Assembly: GCF_002775205.1 (NCBI RefSeq)
Contig: NC_036450.1
Span: 21,726,288-21,790,287, forward strand
Source: Xiphophorus maculatus
Taxonomy: Eukaryota > Chordata > Actinopteri > Cyprinodontiformes > Poeciliidae
Direction of reading: 5' to 3'
Length of the DNA stretch: 64,000 nt
Shown here: one piece after another, positions 12,095-36,655 of the stretch
Layout of the letters: the number at the start of each line of letters is the position of its first letter
Position numbering within the stretch: the first letter of the stretch is position 1
Notes under the pieces: generated by a model
Databases searched by the model: none
What the model was told of the DNA's origin: nothing
What the model saw: only the letters and a program-made list of their open reading frames with translations
Translations under genes and position numbers: made by a program

Positions 12095-12260
12095 AGAGCA
12101 CATGTTTAAATGGCCTAGTCAAAGTCCAGATTTAAATTCCATTAGTAACTTTTGGCATGACTTAAAAGTTGATGTTCCATCCAATCTTTGAACATTGGGG
12201 GATTTTTTCCCCCCTGTTCCTTTGTGGTGGTCCGTCACACAACATTCCACTGAAAACAAC
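12095..12260 (+). mobile_element. Tc1-like transposase relic
   Basis: From 12111 the plus strand reads WPSQSPDLNSISNFWHDLK, the conserved Tc1/mariner block usually WPSQSPDLNPIENLW. The catalytic Glu is lost (E to S), and a stop follows the next residues. The downstream ggtggtccgtcacac matches the usual tail. This is a dead fragment. Confidence 0.75.
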
Positions 12261-12482
12261 GTGCTAGGAACCATGTCAAACAAACAAACAAAATAAAAGT
12301 AGATGGTTTAGTAAAAGACAAAAAGAAAAACTTGAGACATCAATAAGCGGCAGAAATCGAACATAATTAATTATGCAAGAAAAAAGAACAAGGAGACGGC
12401 TCATCCGTTCCTGCAGCCACATTTTCAAAACAAAAACAGAACAAAAGCACAGCCTTCTGCTTTCCAAAATTCGTGTTATAGA

Positions 12483-12488
12483 TTTAAT
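12483..12488 (-). terminator. Candidate poly(A) signal of kank1
   Basis: ATTAAA on the minus strand lies about 400 nt downstream of the kank1 stop. It is a common variant signal. No AATAAA occurs closer on that strand. Confidence 0.3.
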
Positions 12489-12889
12489 AATATAACAAAT
12501 GAAACACAAAATTACATTTTAAACAACAACAACAAATGTATAACTTATAATCATGTGGCTCTGGTATCATGTTTAAATAATATGAGAATAGGAAAAGATG
12601 CTAATTTTAGTATGTGATAACAAATGCTTTAAATAATTTCATGCCATCCGATAAAAGTTGCATTATGTTAAAGTAAATATTTTCTAAAAAGAAAATACAA
12701 ATACTTAATCATATTGATTGAAACTGATCTAATCTATTGTGACAAATTGTTAACTACGTTGCCATGCTTATAAGTAGTGCAAATATCCACAGTCAAAAAA
12801 TATATATATCAATGTGCCAATAGATTAGAAAAAAAAACACTGTTGGTTTGTTGCTAGGGGCTTTAAGAGTAAAAATTATGAAAATCCCT

Positions 12890-25272
<12,383 letters not shown>

Positions 25273-25918
25273 AATGTCCGTTTACGTCCAATCCAACATC
25301 TGCATGTAAATACTGTTCAAAGAAAGAAACGGTACACACACTTTGCTTTACATCACAGTTATTAGTCCTTTCTCTCACTGCCTCACTTTTGTGTCCACTT
25401 TCTCTCTCCAAGCCCAGGTTCAATAACAGCTGACTGTACAATGCTTGCATAGAGGTAATGCAATACCTGGCTAGGCTACATGATAGCTAATTCTGCAAAA
25501 CTCCTCTGAGGAATAGGCTAAGACTCATGGCACAACTTCCATATCAATTTCTCATCAGTAAGCAGCTGCTGTTCTCAGTATTTAGAGGACTAAAGGATGT
25601 CTCCCCTTCATGTATATTCTTGCTTTTGTTAAATACTTAGTCAAAGACTGCAGGGAATATAGCAGCATTTCTAAAAATGTAAAACAAGGAACTAATGTGA
25701 ATTAATTAATAGTAATAATAAGTGGGCATAGGGTTCATTGGGTGAGAGGTGTGGCACATAAATGTTAGCCAGCATAAAAAAAAAGGCAAATACTGACAGA
25801 ACCAGCCTTTATGGTCGGGTAACTAGGTTTGTATTTTCTTTCATTTGTCATTTCTTTTGCATGCAAGTCTGTGTTTCTATTATTTAAAATTTCCCTTCAG
25901 AAATACTTGCCAGCTAGA

Positions 25919-25963
25919 AAAACTTGCTCAGAGAGTTTTTCCAAAACTCTCTGAGCAAGTTTT
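25919..25963. repeat. Perfect 21-bp stem hairpin with 3-nt loop
   Basis: Bases 25919-25939 are the exact reverse complement of 25943-25963, separated by tcc. It is one of several near-perfect fold-backs in the window without transposon-like flanks. Confidence 0.88.
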
Positions 25964-26639
25964 AAAGGAAGCACAATCACATAGCTTGAATATCTCTTGT
26001 CTCTTTTGGGTCAGGTTTTCTGCAGAAATGCTAGAATGATTAAATGTCCCAAATATATTCTTCATATTCAAGAGCGTGCGCAGAAGTGAGAACTGTGAAT
26101 CAAAATGTTATATTTAGCTTTAAAAAAATCATAATCCTGCCTGTGATGATCATTCAAATTTTAAACAATGTTCACATGCAATATTTATAACCATTAAGCT
26201 GTTATGATCAACTTTTTTAGATACGTGTCAGTGTGTCAAAAAAAAACCTCTTCAGAGTAGTATTTTTTTCTCTGCTAGTTGAGAAACTTTTTAAAGGAGC
26301 CTTCACTTCAGCCAGTGAAGGCAGAAGTCTAACAATAAGATTTGAAAGTATAATAAACCCTCTCTCTCGTAAGGTTGTAAGGGATGAATGCTGCCTAAAC
26401 CTGATGCCTTGTGGCCATTACGAACTACTACCATGGTTAAGTTATGGCAAACACACCAAGTTTAAACCACGGAAGGACAACCACTTAAAATTAGAGTTCT
26501 CAGTGAAGCTTGGTGCCTTTAAAACTCACCTGCGTAGCAGCAGGAGCACAGGATTGAAACTCGCGGCTCATTAGTGTGAAGCAGACCATAAAACTCTAGT
26601 TTTTAAATAACTCAGTACCCAAGGAAAGTCAAACAGCGG

Positions 26640-26800
26640 CGTCAGTGTGCAGAGGCTACCCCTACGTTGTCGCATTTCGTCTTTTCACCTATGTTTTTGC
26701 CCACTAACCCTCACCTTAACAAAGTTTTCTCCCCAAGCGGATAGGTCCGTCACTGCGCCTGCGCAGACGACAAGGCACTGCAGGCAGGGAAGCATTTCAT
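26640..26800 (-). promoter_or_regulatory. Candidate kank1 promoter with NRF1-like site
   Basis: A CpG-containing patch holds tgcgcctgcgca (26754-26765), one mismatch from the NRF1 palindrome, about 1.5 kb upstream of the kank1 start codon. A non-coding first exon would be expected between. The promoter role is inferred from position and motif only. Confidence 0.3.
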
Positions 26801-27047
26801 GTGATGAGCGATGGTTGTAGTGAAATATTCATCAGTTCTGTTCTCATCTTTGATTACAAAGCATGTATTATCTTTATAGCTCTGTTGTGAGACGATATGG
26901 TCATCTGTACGATGGGGAAAATTAAAATTTCCAAAAATAAAATCCAGTTCTATGTTACTCTTCTAGTCTGATTAGAAAATAAATTGTTGATGAAGCTCGT
27001 TTGTCAGATTAAGAGCACCTTGGAAGATAACAATTATTAAGCAGGTA

Positions 27048-27283
27048 TTAAGCATATTTTTAATTTTATTTTTTTATTTTTTACCCCTCCGGGGGGTCTT
27101 TTGTGGGCTCTAGTGTCCCTTATATGATAGTAGGCTGACAGGAAACGGGGGAAGACATGCGGCAAATGTCGTCGGGTCCGGGAGTCGAACCCGCGACGGC
27201 CGCGTCGAGGACTCAAGGCCTCCAAATATGGGTCACGCTATCCACTACGCCACCACGGCACGCCCCTTAAGCATATTTTTAAT
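27048..27283 (-). mobile_element. tRNA-derived SINE, copy 3
   Basis: The reverse-oriented SINE body (27065-27266) has the same head and tail as the copies at 9.9, 21.6 and 39.6 kb. An exact 17-bp target duplication (ttaagcatatttttaat) lies at 27048-27064 and 27267-27283. Confidence 0.93.
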
Positions 27284-28305
27284 CAAGGTGCAGTTTTCAT
27301 TTGTGTGAAAATAGACAAATGTGTTTTTATTAGCTGTAAGAAAATGATACATTTTTTAAAAATTAATAGTTTGAACTCATCAGTCTGTCTGTAATTAATA
27401 TATGAGGTGTGTTTCCTTTCGTGAATTGAATAACTAAACTCAAAGGACTTTTCATTGTTATTCATATTTACTGAAGGGGCCTGGAGTAAACAAATAAATA
27501 AACAACAACAGCAATAATAATAATTATTATAGTAGCATATGATATATTATTTAGATATTATTTCTTTATTAATTTTTACCCCATTTATTCACGTGTAGCA
27601 CAGTTACGTTCCACGATGAACAGCGACATCGTGTGGACAAGTTTTGGAAATGCTTTTTTTTTGGTTTTCTTTTGTTTTTAGCATTTAAGTATGGCATTTT
27701 TTGTGGGATTTTTTTTTCCAATTTGCAAATTTTACCTGCTTTAAAATTTGTCCTGCTTTTATCTTATTTTTTTTAAAGATTGGTTTCTACATTTATCTTG
27801 CTTGTTAAGTTTATTAAAATCCCTTCTACAAATTCACTTTCAACCAGATCGTGTAAAGACCAGTCATTCATTATCTCATGGTAGCATTTCTGGGGTCGTC
27901 TTAAGTTCAAAGCAGATTCCTCGCCTGTTTTGTGATGAGACCTATACCCAAATAACCTTATGATCTATGTAAATGACGTATCCTTGCTCCATTTTATCTA
28001 TTCATTGCAAATAGACGGTTCAGTAAGCCGATAATCTGCACACCGAGAAACCATTCTTTCCCAAATGCACCTCGAACTTTAGACTTTTTTGGGATCATTC
28101 TGTGAAAAGCAACATTAAGCAGTTTTGCAAGGCTGATTGAAAAAAGTGCTGACTTTGGGATGCCTGTGGGTATACATTCAGTTACTGTCAAAACATATAT
28201 CAACTTATTTAGTTTGAATCAAAATGTGTGCTTTATTGGCAAAACACTCTTTTAATTGTTCAATATCTACAACAGCTGCTTTAAAAAAAACACGTCCACT
28301 ACCTT

Positions 28306-28314
28306 TGGACTTTG
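28306..28314 (+). promoter_or_regulatory. HNF4-like site upstream of fbp1
   Basis: tggactttg is an exact match to the core HNF4 half-pair (CAAAGTCCA on the other strand), about 200 bp before the fbp1 start codon. An inverted CCAAT box (attgg, 28381-28385) follows. HNF4 control is expected of a liver-type gluconeogenic gene. No TATA box is evident. Confidence 0.42.
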
Positions 28315-28516
28315 CTCTTTCAGACACACAATCACAGTGTTGATGAAATCAACCTCTACCTGTTAGACATGTCACTTGTGATTGGCTGGAAGAGCTGCAC
28401 GCCCCTCCAACATCTCCTATCTTTGCTCTAGAGTCCACTTTTAACGCTGGACACACTCTTTCCTCGGCCCCTTTGAGCATTAGGTCGCAGTCCCAGCAGG
28501 CCAGCCAGCCAGCAGA

Positions 28517-31500
28517 ATGTCCGATAGAGGAGCTTTCGACACCAACGTGGTGACCCTCACCAGGTTTGTTCTGGAGCAAGGCAGGAAGGCCCAAGGAACG
28601 GGAGAACTGACAACCCTGCTGAACTCCATCTGCACCGCTGTCAAAGCTATTTCCTCTGCAGTCAGGAAGGCTGGGCTTGCTAACCTGTGAGTAGCACTCA
28701 GTATTTTATTCAAAGCAATAAAGTATTGCAAAAATGTGCATTCATTTCTTGTAAACTCTTACATTTTTGCGATTTTAATTGCAGTTATGTGTCCAATGAA
28801 CCGGTTTTAGTCAATATGAGAGCATATTTAAACATTGTTTTAGTTTTCTCTGATAGGAGGGTCAACATGAAAGTCAGCATGCAGTTTACCTTTGGTCAGG
28901 GGACAAGTTCAAACTCTAAACATGCCGCACACAACCCCTGAGTTCAGAGGTTGAGGACATAATGGATTATCCTAACTCATTACTGCAAAATATTTTGTTG
29001 TGTTTTGCTTTGTTTCCATCATTACATCACAATCAATATTTGATTTATTGTAAAAATTCAGCTTTTGCTGTAAAGATAACTCCTCTTTTCTCCGTGTGCA
29101 GATATGGGATCGCTGGAAGCACCAACGTGACGGGCGACCAGGTGAAGAAGCTGGACGTCCTGTCCAACGACCTGGTGATCAACATGATCAAGTCATCCTT
29201 CACCTCCTGCGTCCTGGTCTCAGAGGAAGACGAGAAAGCCATCATAGTGGAGCCAGATAAGAGAGTATGCGTGTAGTTATGTTTGTCAGAAGATTTCGTT
29301 GACCTCCTCTTAATAATGATAACAGTGTTTCCTGTCTTTATGAAGGGAAAGTACATCGTCTGCTTTGACCCACTGGATGGATCTTCCAACATCGACTGTC
29401 TTGTCTCCATTGGGACAATCTTTGCCATCTACAAAAAGGTCAATGACTGTTTAATTAGAAATACATGGAAATATATTATGTCATTATTGTTTGCAAAAAG
29501 ATGCAAGAAAATGCAGTCGTGGGCCTTTTTTAAAGACATGTTTTAGACACACTTGCATCTAAAAACAGCAATTGATGCTCGCACACAGTGGGAACACATG
29601 GACTGCTCCACATACTGTTCAATGTTGGTCTTGTAGCGCCTCCTTGTGGTAGAATAAGGTAAACGGTTCAGCTGTTGCTGTTATTCTTTCCCAAAGAACT
29701 ATAAAACCATTGACGTACAGTAAATATTACAACCCCAAACATCAGTGAGGATCATTGGCAATTTTTACCTGACAAGTCGACACAAGCTGGTGCATAACTC
29801 TGAGGTGAAAGAAAAATTATATTGCTTATTCATTTTGAAATATTTTTTTTTGCAACTAAAAAATTGTGCCGTGCGTTTATTATATTCAACCTCTCTTACT
29901 CTGGCACGTCTTGATAAAATCAGTGGCTGTTAATTGCCTGTAAACGTCATCTTGTAAGTTAGCAGTCCAGCTGTGTGCAATTTTATCTCGGTATAAATGT
30001 TACCGTTCTGATTTGATGGAGAGCATTTGTGAACACTAATAGACTGCTTTCTAATTCGGTGACTTCTTAAGGCAATTGCTTGCACTGGATTTTGAAGGGC
30101 TATTAAAGTAAAGGGAAGAGAAAACAAATGCATGTAACGCTTCTCCGATTTTTATATGTAAAAAGACATGAAAACCATATGTAAATAAGAAAAAAAAAAC
30201 TGAATGCATTGTTGATATTGATCTGTCTTTTCACCTACATATAACATGGATTTCATTATTCCCCTGTAGAATATTGCTCTTTCTTGGGAGTAGATGGTGT
30301 TATACGAATGTTAAAAAATACAGCTTAGGACTTTATAGCCTTGTGCTATAAAGTCATTTCATTAACAGTAGTGACCCACTTGTTGCCTTGCAGAGTTTAT
30401 GAGTCAAATAAAAAAGAAAAAACAACTGAAGCTGGATGGAAAGAAAAACAAATGGTCATTTAAACAGATTTTACGTTCTTTTTTCCTTGTTCACTATGCG
30501 GCTTACTTTCATATAAGGGTTTACATGCTCTTCTAACACTTATGTCTGTTTATGGTCCTGATTAACAATTATAAATATTCTAAGAGCATAAAATGCAGAT
30601 AAATACATTGTTATTACTTTGTAGTGCTAACTAACAGTGTCATGGAGGACGTTACTTAGCTAATTCCACAGATTTTCGAGCCTGAAACTTGATTAATTTA
30701 GGTTTGATGTGTTGTTTCACAGATCCATGTTTTGACTTAACAGGTAATTAAAACACAGAATTAAATGAAGTACATGCTCCACGGCTTTAGCAACATAACT
30801 GTGGCGATTTTACAGACCAGGTTGACAGAACCTTCAGTTTATACTATAGGAATGAGGCTTGACTTTGTCTAATTTGAAATTGTAATGGTTTTACATCCCG
30901 TCAGCCTTTGAAATTTTCCTCGGAAAATGAAACAAAAGCCTAGATTTGTCTAAATGTCCAGAACAACGTACGTGTTCATTAAGTCGTATTGGTTTTCCCA
31001 CGTCTCAGCGTCATTTTTTGAAAATTACCCCCCATTTTCCACAGACCACAGCTGGCGAGCCATGTGAGCAGGATGCCCTACAGCCCGGCAGAAACATCGT
31101 AGCAGCTGGTTACGCCCTGTACGGCAGCGCCACAATGATGGTCATCTCCACTGGGCAGGGCGTGAACGGCTTCATGCTGGACCCCGTAAGACCTGAGATC
31201 TAACTGCCTCTTTGCCGTTCCTCGACTTCCTCCAGCTTAGACGAAGATTGGACGACTGCACCCAACACTAAAATGTTGTTTTTTTTAACGACGCTTCTCT
31301 TCAGGCAATCGGCGAGTTTATTTTGGTAGATCGAGACGTGAAAATCAAGAAGAAGGGTAAAATCTACAGTTTGAACGAAGGGTATGCACAGCATTTCTAT
31401 CCGGACGTGACGGAGTACCTTCACAAGAAGAAACACCCCGAGGTAAAGCCAATGCAAGCACAGCACACCCAATGAGACTCTGGTAATCATAAACCGATGA

Positions 31501-31972
31501 GATATATTTATATTTGTAACAGATACAAAGTTTGAACTCTGTGACTCTTGTAACCAGGACGGTTCTGCACCGTACGGCAGCAGATATATTGGCTCAATGG
31601 TGGCAGATGTTCACCGAACGCTGGTGTACGGCGGGATCTTCCTATACCCTGCTAACGACAAGAGTCCAAAGGGCAAGGTGAGGAAGCAGAGATTCTGAAA
31701 GCAAAAATCATCTTCTTCAGGTAGTCCTTGTTAAATTGATTAAAAACCCAAGCAAAGCCAATTGTCTCGTCTTTTTTGTTCAGCTGAGGCTGCTGTATGA
31801 ATGCAACCCCATGGCCTTCATCATGGAGCAGGCAGGAGGCAAGGCCACTACCGGGTCAGAGAACGTTCTGGACATCCAGCCCACCAACATCCACCAGAGA
31901 GTCCCTGTCGTCTTGGGCTCCCCTGACGATGTGCAAGAGTATCTTTCCATCTACAAGAAGCATAACAAATGA
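28517..31972 (+). CDS. fbp1: Fructose-1,6-bisphosphatase (liver-type, FBP1)
   Basis: FBPase hydrolyses fructose 1,6-bisphosphate to fructose 6-phosphate, the committed cytosolic step of gluconeogenesis, and is inhibited by AMP and fructose 2,6-bisphosphate. Seven exons: 28517-28686, 29102-29264, 29346-29438, 31045-31185, 31305-31442, 31558-31677, 31784-31972. They total 1014 nt (337 aa; human FBP1 is 338), all with GT-AG junctions in phase. Visible family marks: GTGELT in the N-terminal AMP site, [21 protein letters not shown] before the metal site, the metal-binding [46 protein letters not shown] and the signature [13 protein letters not shown] with catalytic Glu. The N-terminus ([10 protein letters not shown]) and STNVTGDQ favour FBP1 over FBP2. 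A few positions ([16 protein letters not shown]) are FBP2-like, so the paralogue call is less sure than the enzyme call. Confidence 0.95.
30000..30112 (+). repeat. Dispersed repeat fragment in fbp1 intron 3
   Basis: gatggagagcatttgtgaac and caattgcttgcactggattt match the family seen at 16.08-16.25 kb. Intron 3 (29439-31044) is otherwise AT-rich and featureless apart from a CTCF-like motif at 29636-29649. Confidence 0.45.
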
Positions 31973-32244
31973 GGTACTCACTCCTTTACCAACACTCAGA
32001 AAACCATGGAGCAGACGTCAACGAGATCACCGTCACATTGCTCAAATCTCTTTCCTCGCCTCTCTGTTCTTTGTCAGGTTCCCTCCAGTGGTCATAACTC
32101 ATGTCAAGGCTGATAAAACAACCAAGATACAAAACATCTGTTTTGTTGTTACCCAATCCCTGGGCTGCACTGATAAAGAAACCAAACCCTTCCCACTGGT
32201 GTTGCAGTTTGCTGTTCTCAGAGAAGTTACCCTGTATTTTTTTA

Positions 32245-32250
32245 AATAAA
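32245..32250 (+). terminator. Poly(A) signal of fbp1
   Basis: AATAAA lies 273 nt after the fbp1 stop codon, preceded by a T-run. This is the expected position for a compact 3' UTR. Confidence 0.7.
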
Positions 32251-33758
32251 ACAATCACATATCACCGAATTTCCTAGGTGTAGTTTCTTTGTACTGAACG
32301 TTGTGTAAGTAATGACAAGTTATCCGTCTGTCCGTTTACAGTCCCTTCAATCTGTCCTAATAGAATACGTTAAAATTTGTAGTTATACTGTGAAGAAACG
32401 TGACAAAGTTCCAAGCTGTAAGAATACGCCTGTAAGTCACTGTACGTTTGAGAATACTCTGATTTTTGTTGAGGGAAAAAGAAATGTTAATACATGTTTA
32501 CATACTGTAAAAAAAAAAAAAAAAAAAGCAACAGATACTTGAAAAAGTGGTTTGGTGATCGTCACAGGGAAACATCTGCTCCTCTTCACAGACATGAACA
32601 CTAATTTTCTCTGACATAAACCTGGCTGTTGTGCTATGATGTAAAATAAATACGGTCTTGTAGCAAAAAATGCAATTTTTATGAAATTTGTGTAAAAATA
32701 TGTATGAAATACCCCACTTTGTGCCCATGGGGAAAGGATCCAGTGTTGAATAGGTAGTATTTGGAGATCATATTTTTTTAATAACTTAAAATCAAAAAAC
32801 CTTTTTGTTTGTCAATATCTAGAACATTGCAGAATAGTAGAACACTAATTTGTGCTATGAAAGACTGTTTTTTTTTGTTTATCTTCTTTTTTCTTCATTA
32901 AAAATGAACATCTGAACAACATCTCATCACTCTAATGGCAGGTAACTCTTTTATTATGGATAGAACAATATGTGCCAATTAATCAAAATTCAGACGAGAT
33001 CATTTTCATAAATACCCCCCCAAAAAAACTTAAATGTTTTTATTTGTCAAACTAAAGTTGTACATTTCTGTGACACGAGTTAATTTTGTAGTTCAGAATC
33101 CATCACACTGCTAATGGCTTTGAGAAACCAGAAACGGCCCGATGAGCTCTTGAAAATAAAAGCATTTCTGAGTGTTGCCATGAGACCGTTGATGAGTCAT
33201 AAAAGACCTACCCGGATAAACGGCAACACAAAACTCAGTGTTGACTCAAAAGACCCCTTTAATCAATCGAGCTCATTTACGGAGCATAGAACAGAACAGC
33301 AAAGCCTGCAGATGCAGACTTTGCTATGCAGCAGGCTGCGCTTTTAGCTTCCAAAAATAGGAGGGGGGGGAGAATCCATCTGATAGGTTTTTTCCACATA
33401 AAACACTATTAATGACTGGAAATTACACCGAAATGCAAAAACAACCTAATACTTCTTTTTATTCCTCTGGTGACATTAAGCAGAATGACTCATGTGAGAG
33501 TTTATGTCAATTGAACATACATGTCCAGTGTTAATTGGAGACAGGAAGCTCCATAGTTCTGAAAGAACCATGTGTTTCTGGAGACACGCAGACTACAGAA
33601 TAATTAATGCAGCTCCGGCACAGTGAAAGGAGTCCGTTTTTTCCCCTCCCACCATCCCCTTCCATCAAAAACGAAGCCACTTCCATTTTTTTTATTTTAC
33701 TTTTTTTTTAAAAATGTCTTTGTCAGTGTCAGCGCTTTGGAGCCGCAGAGCCCAGGAG

Positions 33759-33781
33759 ACACACACACACACACACACACA
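33759..33781 (+). repeat. (AC)n microsatellite
   Basis: About 23 bp of uninterrupted AC dinucleotide. Confidence 0.9.
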
Positions 33782-36144
33782 GACATTTCAGACACCCTTG
33801 TTTATTTCAATTTCCCTCAGACTCTGTATGATTATAGGGTGTGGAGTCAATATTTATATTTACAAGAGAAGCAAAAGACAAGTTTGCTTTTCCCTTGCTA
33901 CTGACTGTGGCCTGCTTGCGTGTGCTTTTATGGCTGCTGGGATGCGGAGCATGAAGAATAATCACCTGATTGTTTTTTGTTTTTTTAGGGGGGAAAAATG
34001 AAATGAATCGAAAGCCTCGATTTAGATTTCAACTCCAACTGGGCTTCAATGTTTTTTACTCAGTATAAACCGTTTATTTACATATAATCAAGTGTGAACA
34101 TTAGGACATTCCATATGAAGAAATGTCCACAAACTGATGACTAGTCTTTTTTTTTTATGTTTGAAGTGTAATTTAACTGCATGTAAAAAATAACCTTGTT
34201 TTACTCATTTAAACTTTAGTTGAAATAAGTTCAGGGAATATCACAGCCATCTATTAGCATCTTATTTCATTGTCTTTGCAGTTTTCCGTTGGCTTGTGTG
34301 CAATAACTTTGCTGTAATTGCGAATCTCGCTAAAGCAACACTGCCCCGGTCAGCGTCATGCCAGTACCTGTCATTTCATTTCGTATTCCCACACTGTCTG
34401 ACTGATGCTCAGCCCGTGTCCCAGCAGGCTCTGTTTGCTTTACACCCTGATGAAGAGCGTAACGGCGGAGCGCCTGTGCTGCGTCTGCAAGGCGTCGCTC
34501 TGCAACACAGACAGCCGTTCCCCATCTCCAATACCAGTTTTCTTTTCTTTTGTTACTCGACACTCAGTGGTGATGATGCCAAAACATAGTATGTCTGCAA
34601 GCAGGAACCAACAAAGCGACAATGTTCTAAAACAAAGCGCGCGACTTCAGATGCTGCACAGTGTTTTGACCCTTCCAAAAAGCTTTTCCATTCTAAATAT
34701 TTACAAAGACTAATCTTCTCCTCATTTTGCAATGTTTGAGCCCTTAGTGTCTTTTGCTGGGATTTTATAGTGTAATGAACTACCGCAGGAAGTCCATCAT
34801 TGCAAAGTGGGGAAAAAAAAACCCTGTGGTTTAAAGGAAAGCGATGCAAAGGCTTTCAGAATTTTTGTTTACAAAATAGAAACCTTAAAAGTCACCGGGG
34901 TGTTATCCGATTAGTGAAAAGTCAACTTTTAAATATCATCTCTTTTTTTCTTTTTCTGTTTTTTTAATGAAGGCCTCAGAGATTTGTTAGAGGAAATTAC
35001 TGAAGAAACACATGAAAGTGCACAAGCAGACAGAGCAGAAAGAAAACAAAATTGTTGAGAAAATGTTCAAATCAGTGTCTGGCAACAAAATTGTAACCTC
35101 ATCTAATCTCAGGAAACACTGAGGGTCAAACAAAACCAAAACTGAACGTTTTGGCCTGCATGTAAACCAGACAGTAGTGTCAGCCTCATGCTGTGAAGAG
35201 CTAAAACACAAGGCGATGCTTCAGAAGACCTGTGACAACAACCTTTTGAGCGAAGTTTCTCTGACCTAGTGAAAGCCGAGAATGAAATCCAACTGAGAAT
35301 TTGTGGCAAGTCTTGAAAACTTCTGTTTCTGACTCGCTCCATCCAAACCGACTGAACTTTAGCTATTTACAATGTGTGTTGCTTTTCAGTATCTCTTTGT
35401 CTGGTTAAAAAGAGCAGCACTGACTAATGTTCACCTAAACATTCATTCTCTGCGGCCTCTTCAGAAACCCGCATAGCTTTCGTGTCGATAGCTGTGTTTT
35501 CTTAAGTTACTCATCTGAAGCTAACGTTATGATTCTGCATTTTAGATCTGGTTTTCTTTTGTTTGACAGAGCCGCACCGTGACATAACACAGACCTTGAA
35601 ACCTTTTATTTGACTAAGACGTAAACTCTGGTTCTCCCAGACCACCCAGACACCGAGCTAGCTGCTAATCTAAATATTTCCGTAACCTTTCAGCCAGAAA
35701 GTATCCACGTTTGTACCTGTTGTCACGTAACTCGTCTTTATGGCAGAAAAATTTATCAGGGGAATGAGAAAATTTGAAAAAAAGATGCGATCCTATTATG
35801 TATTTGACAAAAGACAATACAAGTACTCCCCTATCTAAAAAAAAAAAAAAAACGTGGCTAATGTTTGAATGCGGCATGATGTCAGTGTCTCATACTTGAA
35901 CCCAAACTGGTGGATTTGTTTGATCCAACTGAGAAGGAATTTAAAATATTTCGAAATGCTTACGTTAAATCTCCGTGTGCGTCCAAAAACCTGCGTAAAT
36001 CTGTCGCGCACTGAGAATATGCAGAGTGGTTTCCTGCTGTAACATGATGTGTAGCATGAAAAAACTCAACATGATATGACATTTGAATGTTTTCTTCAAG
36101 ACTGGGATTCTGCAATAAATGACAAGCTAAGACTGCATGTTTCT

Positions 36145-36511
36145 TTTATAGTTAGTAGAGCTGTTGCCTTGCAGCAAGAAGGTCCTGAAGGTTCGATTCC
36201 CGGCCCGGGGTCTTTCTGCACAGAGTTTGCATGTTCTCCCTGTGCATGGTGGGTTCTCTCAGGGTATTCCGGCTTCCTCCCACAGTCCAAAAACATGAGT
36301 GTCAGGTTAATTGGTCTCTCTAAATTCTCCTTAGGTGTGTGTGTGTATGGTTTTGTCCTGTCTGTCTCTGTGTTGCCCTGCGCCAGACTGGCGACCTGTC
36401 CAGGGTGAATCCCGCCTCTCACTCGGAACGCAGCTGGAGATAGGCACCAGCACCTCCTGACCCCACTAGGGACAAGGGTGTTAGAAAATGGATGGATGGA
36501 TGGATGGATGG
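36145..36511 (+). mobile_element. SINE-like element with B-box and (ATGG)n tail
   Basis: The 5' part has a tRNA-like B-box (ggttcgattcc, about 36191-36201). The body runs through tgcatgttctccctgtgc, ttggtctctctaaattctcc, gactggcgacctgtccaggg and gactccactag-like text, and ends in ggatggatggatgg at about 36491. This layout is typical of fish SINEs that share a 3' tail with an L2-type LINE. No clear target duplication was found. Confidence 0.75.
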
Positions 36512-36607
36512 GTTTTTTTTTAAGCTACACTTTCAAGTTCCAAGTTGTCACGTTCCTGTTTCTGCTTACTTCATTGTCAAAATTGAACTAATTCAGTTTT
36601 GGTAACT

Positions 36608-36655
36608 CCTTTCCTTTCCTTTCCTTTCCTTTCCTTTCCTTTCCTTTCCTTTCCC
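36608..36655 (+). repeat. (TTTCC)n array
   Basis: About nine and a half uninterrupted pentamer copies, a homopurine/homopyrimidine mirror sequence able to form triplex (H-DNA). Confidence 0.92.

Larger units (their letters stand above)
4354..12889. other. Intergenic region between kank1 and the smarca2-like fragment
   Basis: No coding exon with recognisable homology was found on either strand. In particular, SMARCA2 helicase, SnAC or HSA exons are absent. The stretch holds CA and GT microsatellites at 5.3 and 5.8 kb, a promoter-like block at 6.48-7.43 kb, a DNA-transposon relic at 8.26 kb, two perfect hairpins at 8975-9019 and 9709-9743, Tc1-like relics at 9.6 and 12.1 kb, and one SINE at 9.93-10.13 kb. 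Confidence 0.5.
25273..28516. other. Intergenic, divergent kank1/fbp1 spacer
   Basis: kank1 (minus) and fbp1 (plus) diverge here, so both promoters must lie within or, for kank1, possibly overlap this 3.2 kb unless further 5' exons exist. It holds a perfect 21-bp-stem hairpin at 25919-25963, an NRF1-like CpG patch near 26.75 kb, one SINE at 27.05-27.28 kb and HNF4/CCAAT-like sites near 28.3-28.4 kb. No coding exon is seen apart from these genes. Confidence 0.5.
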
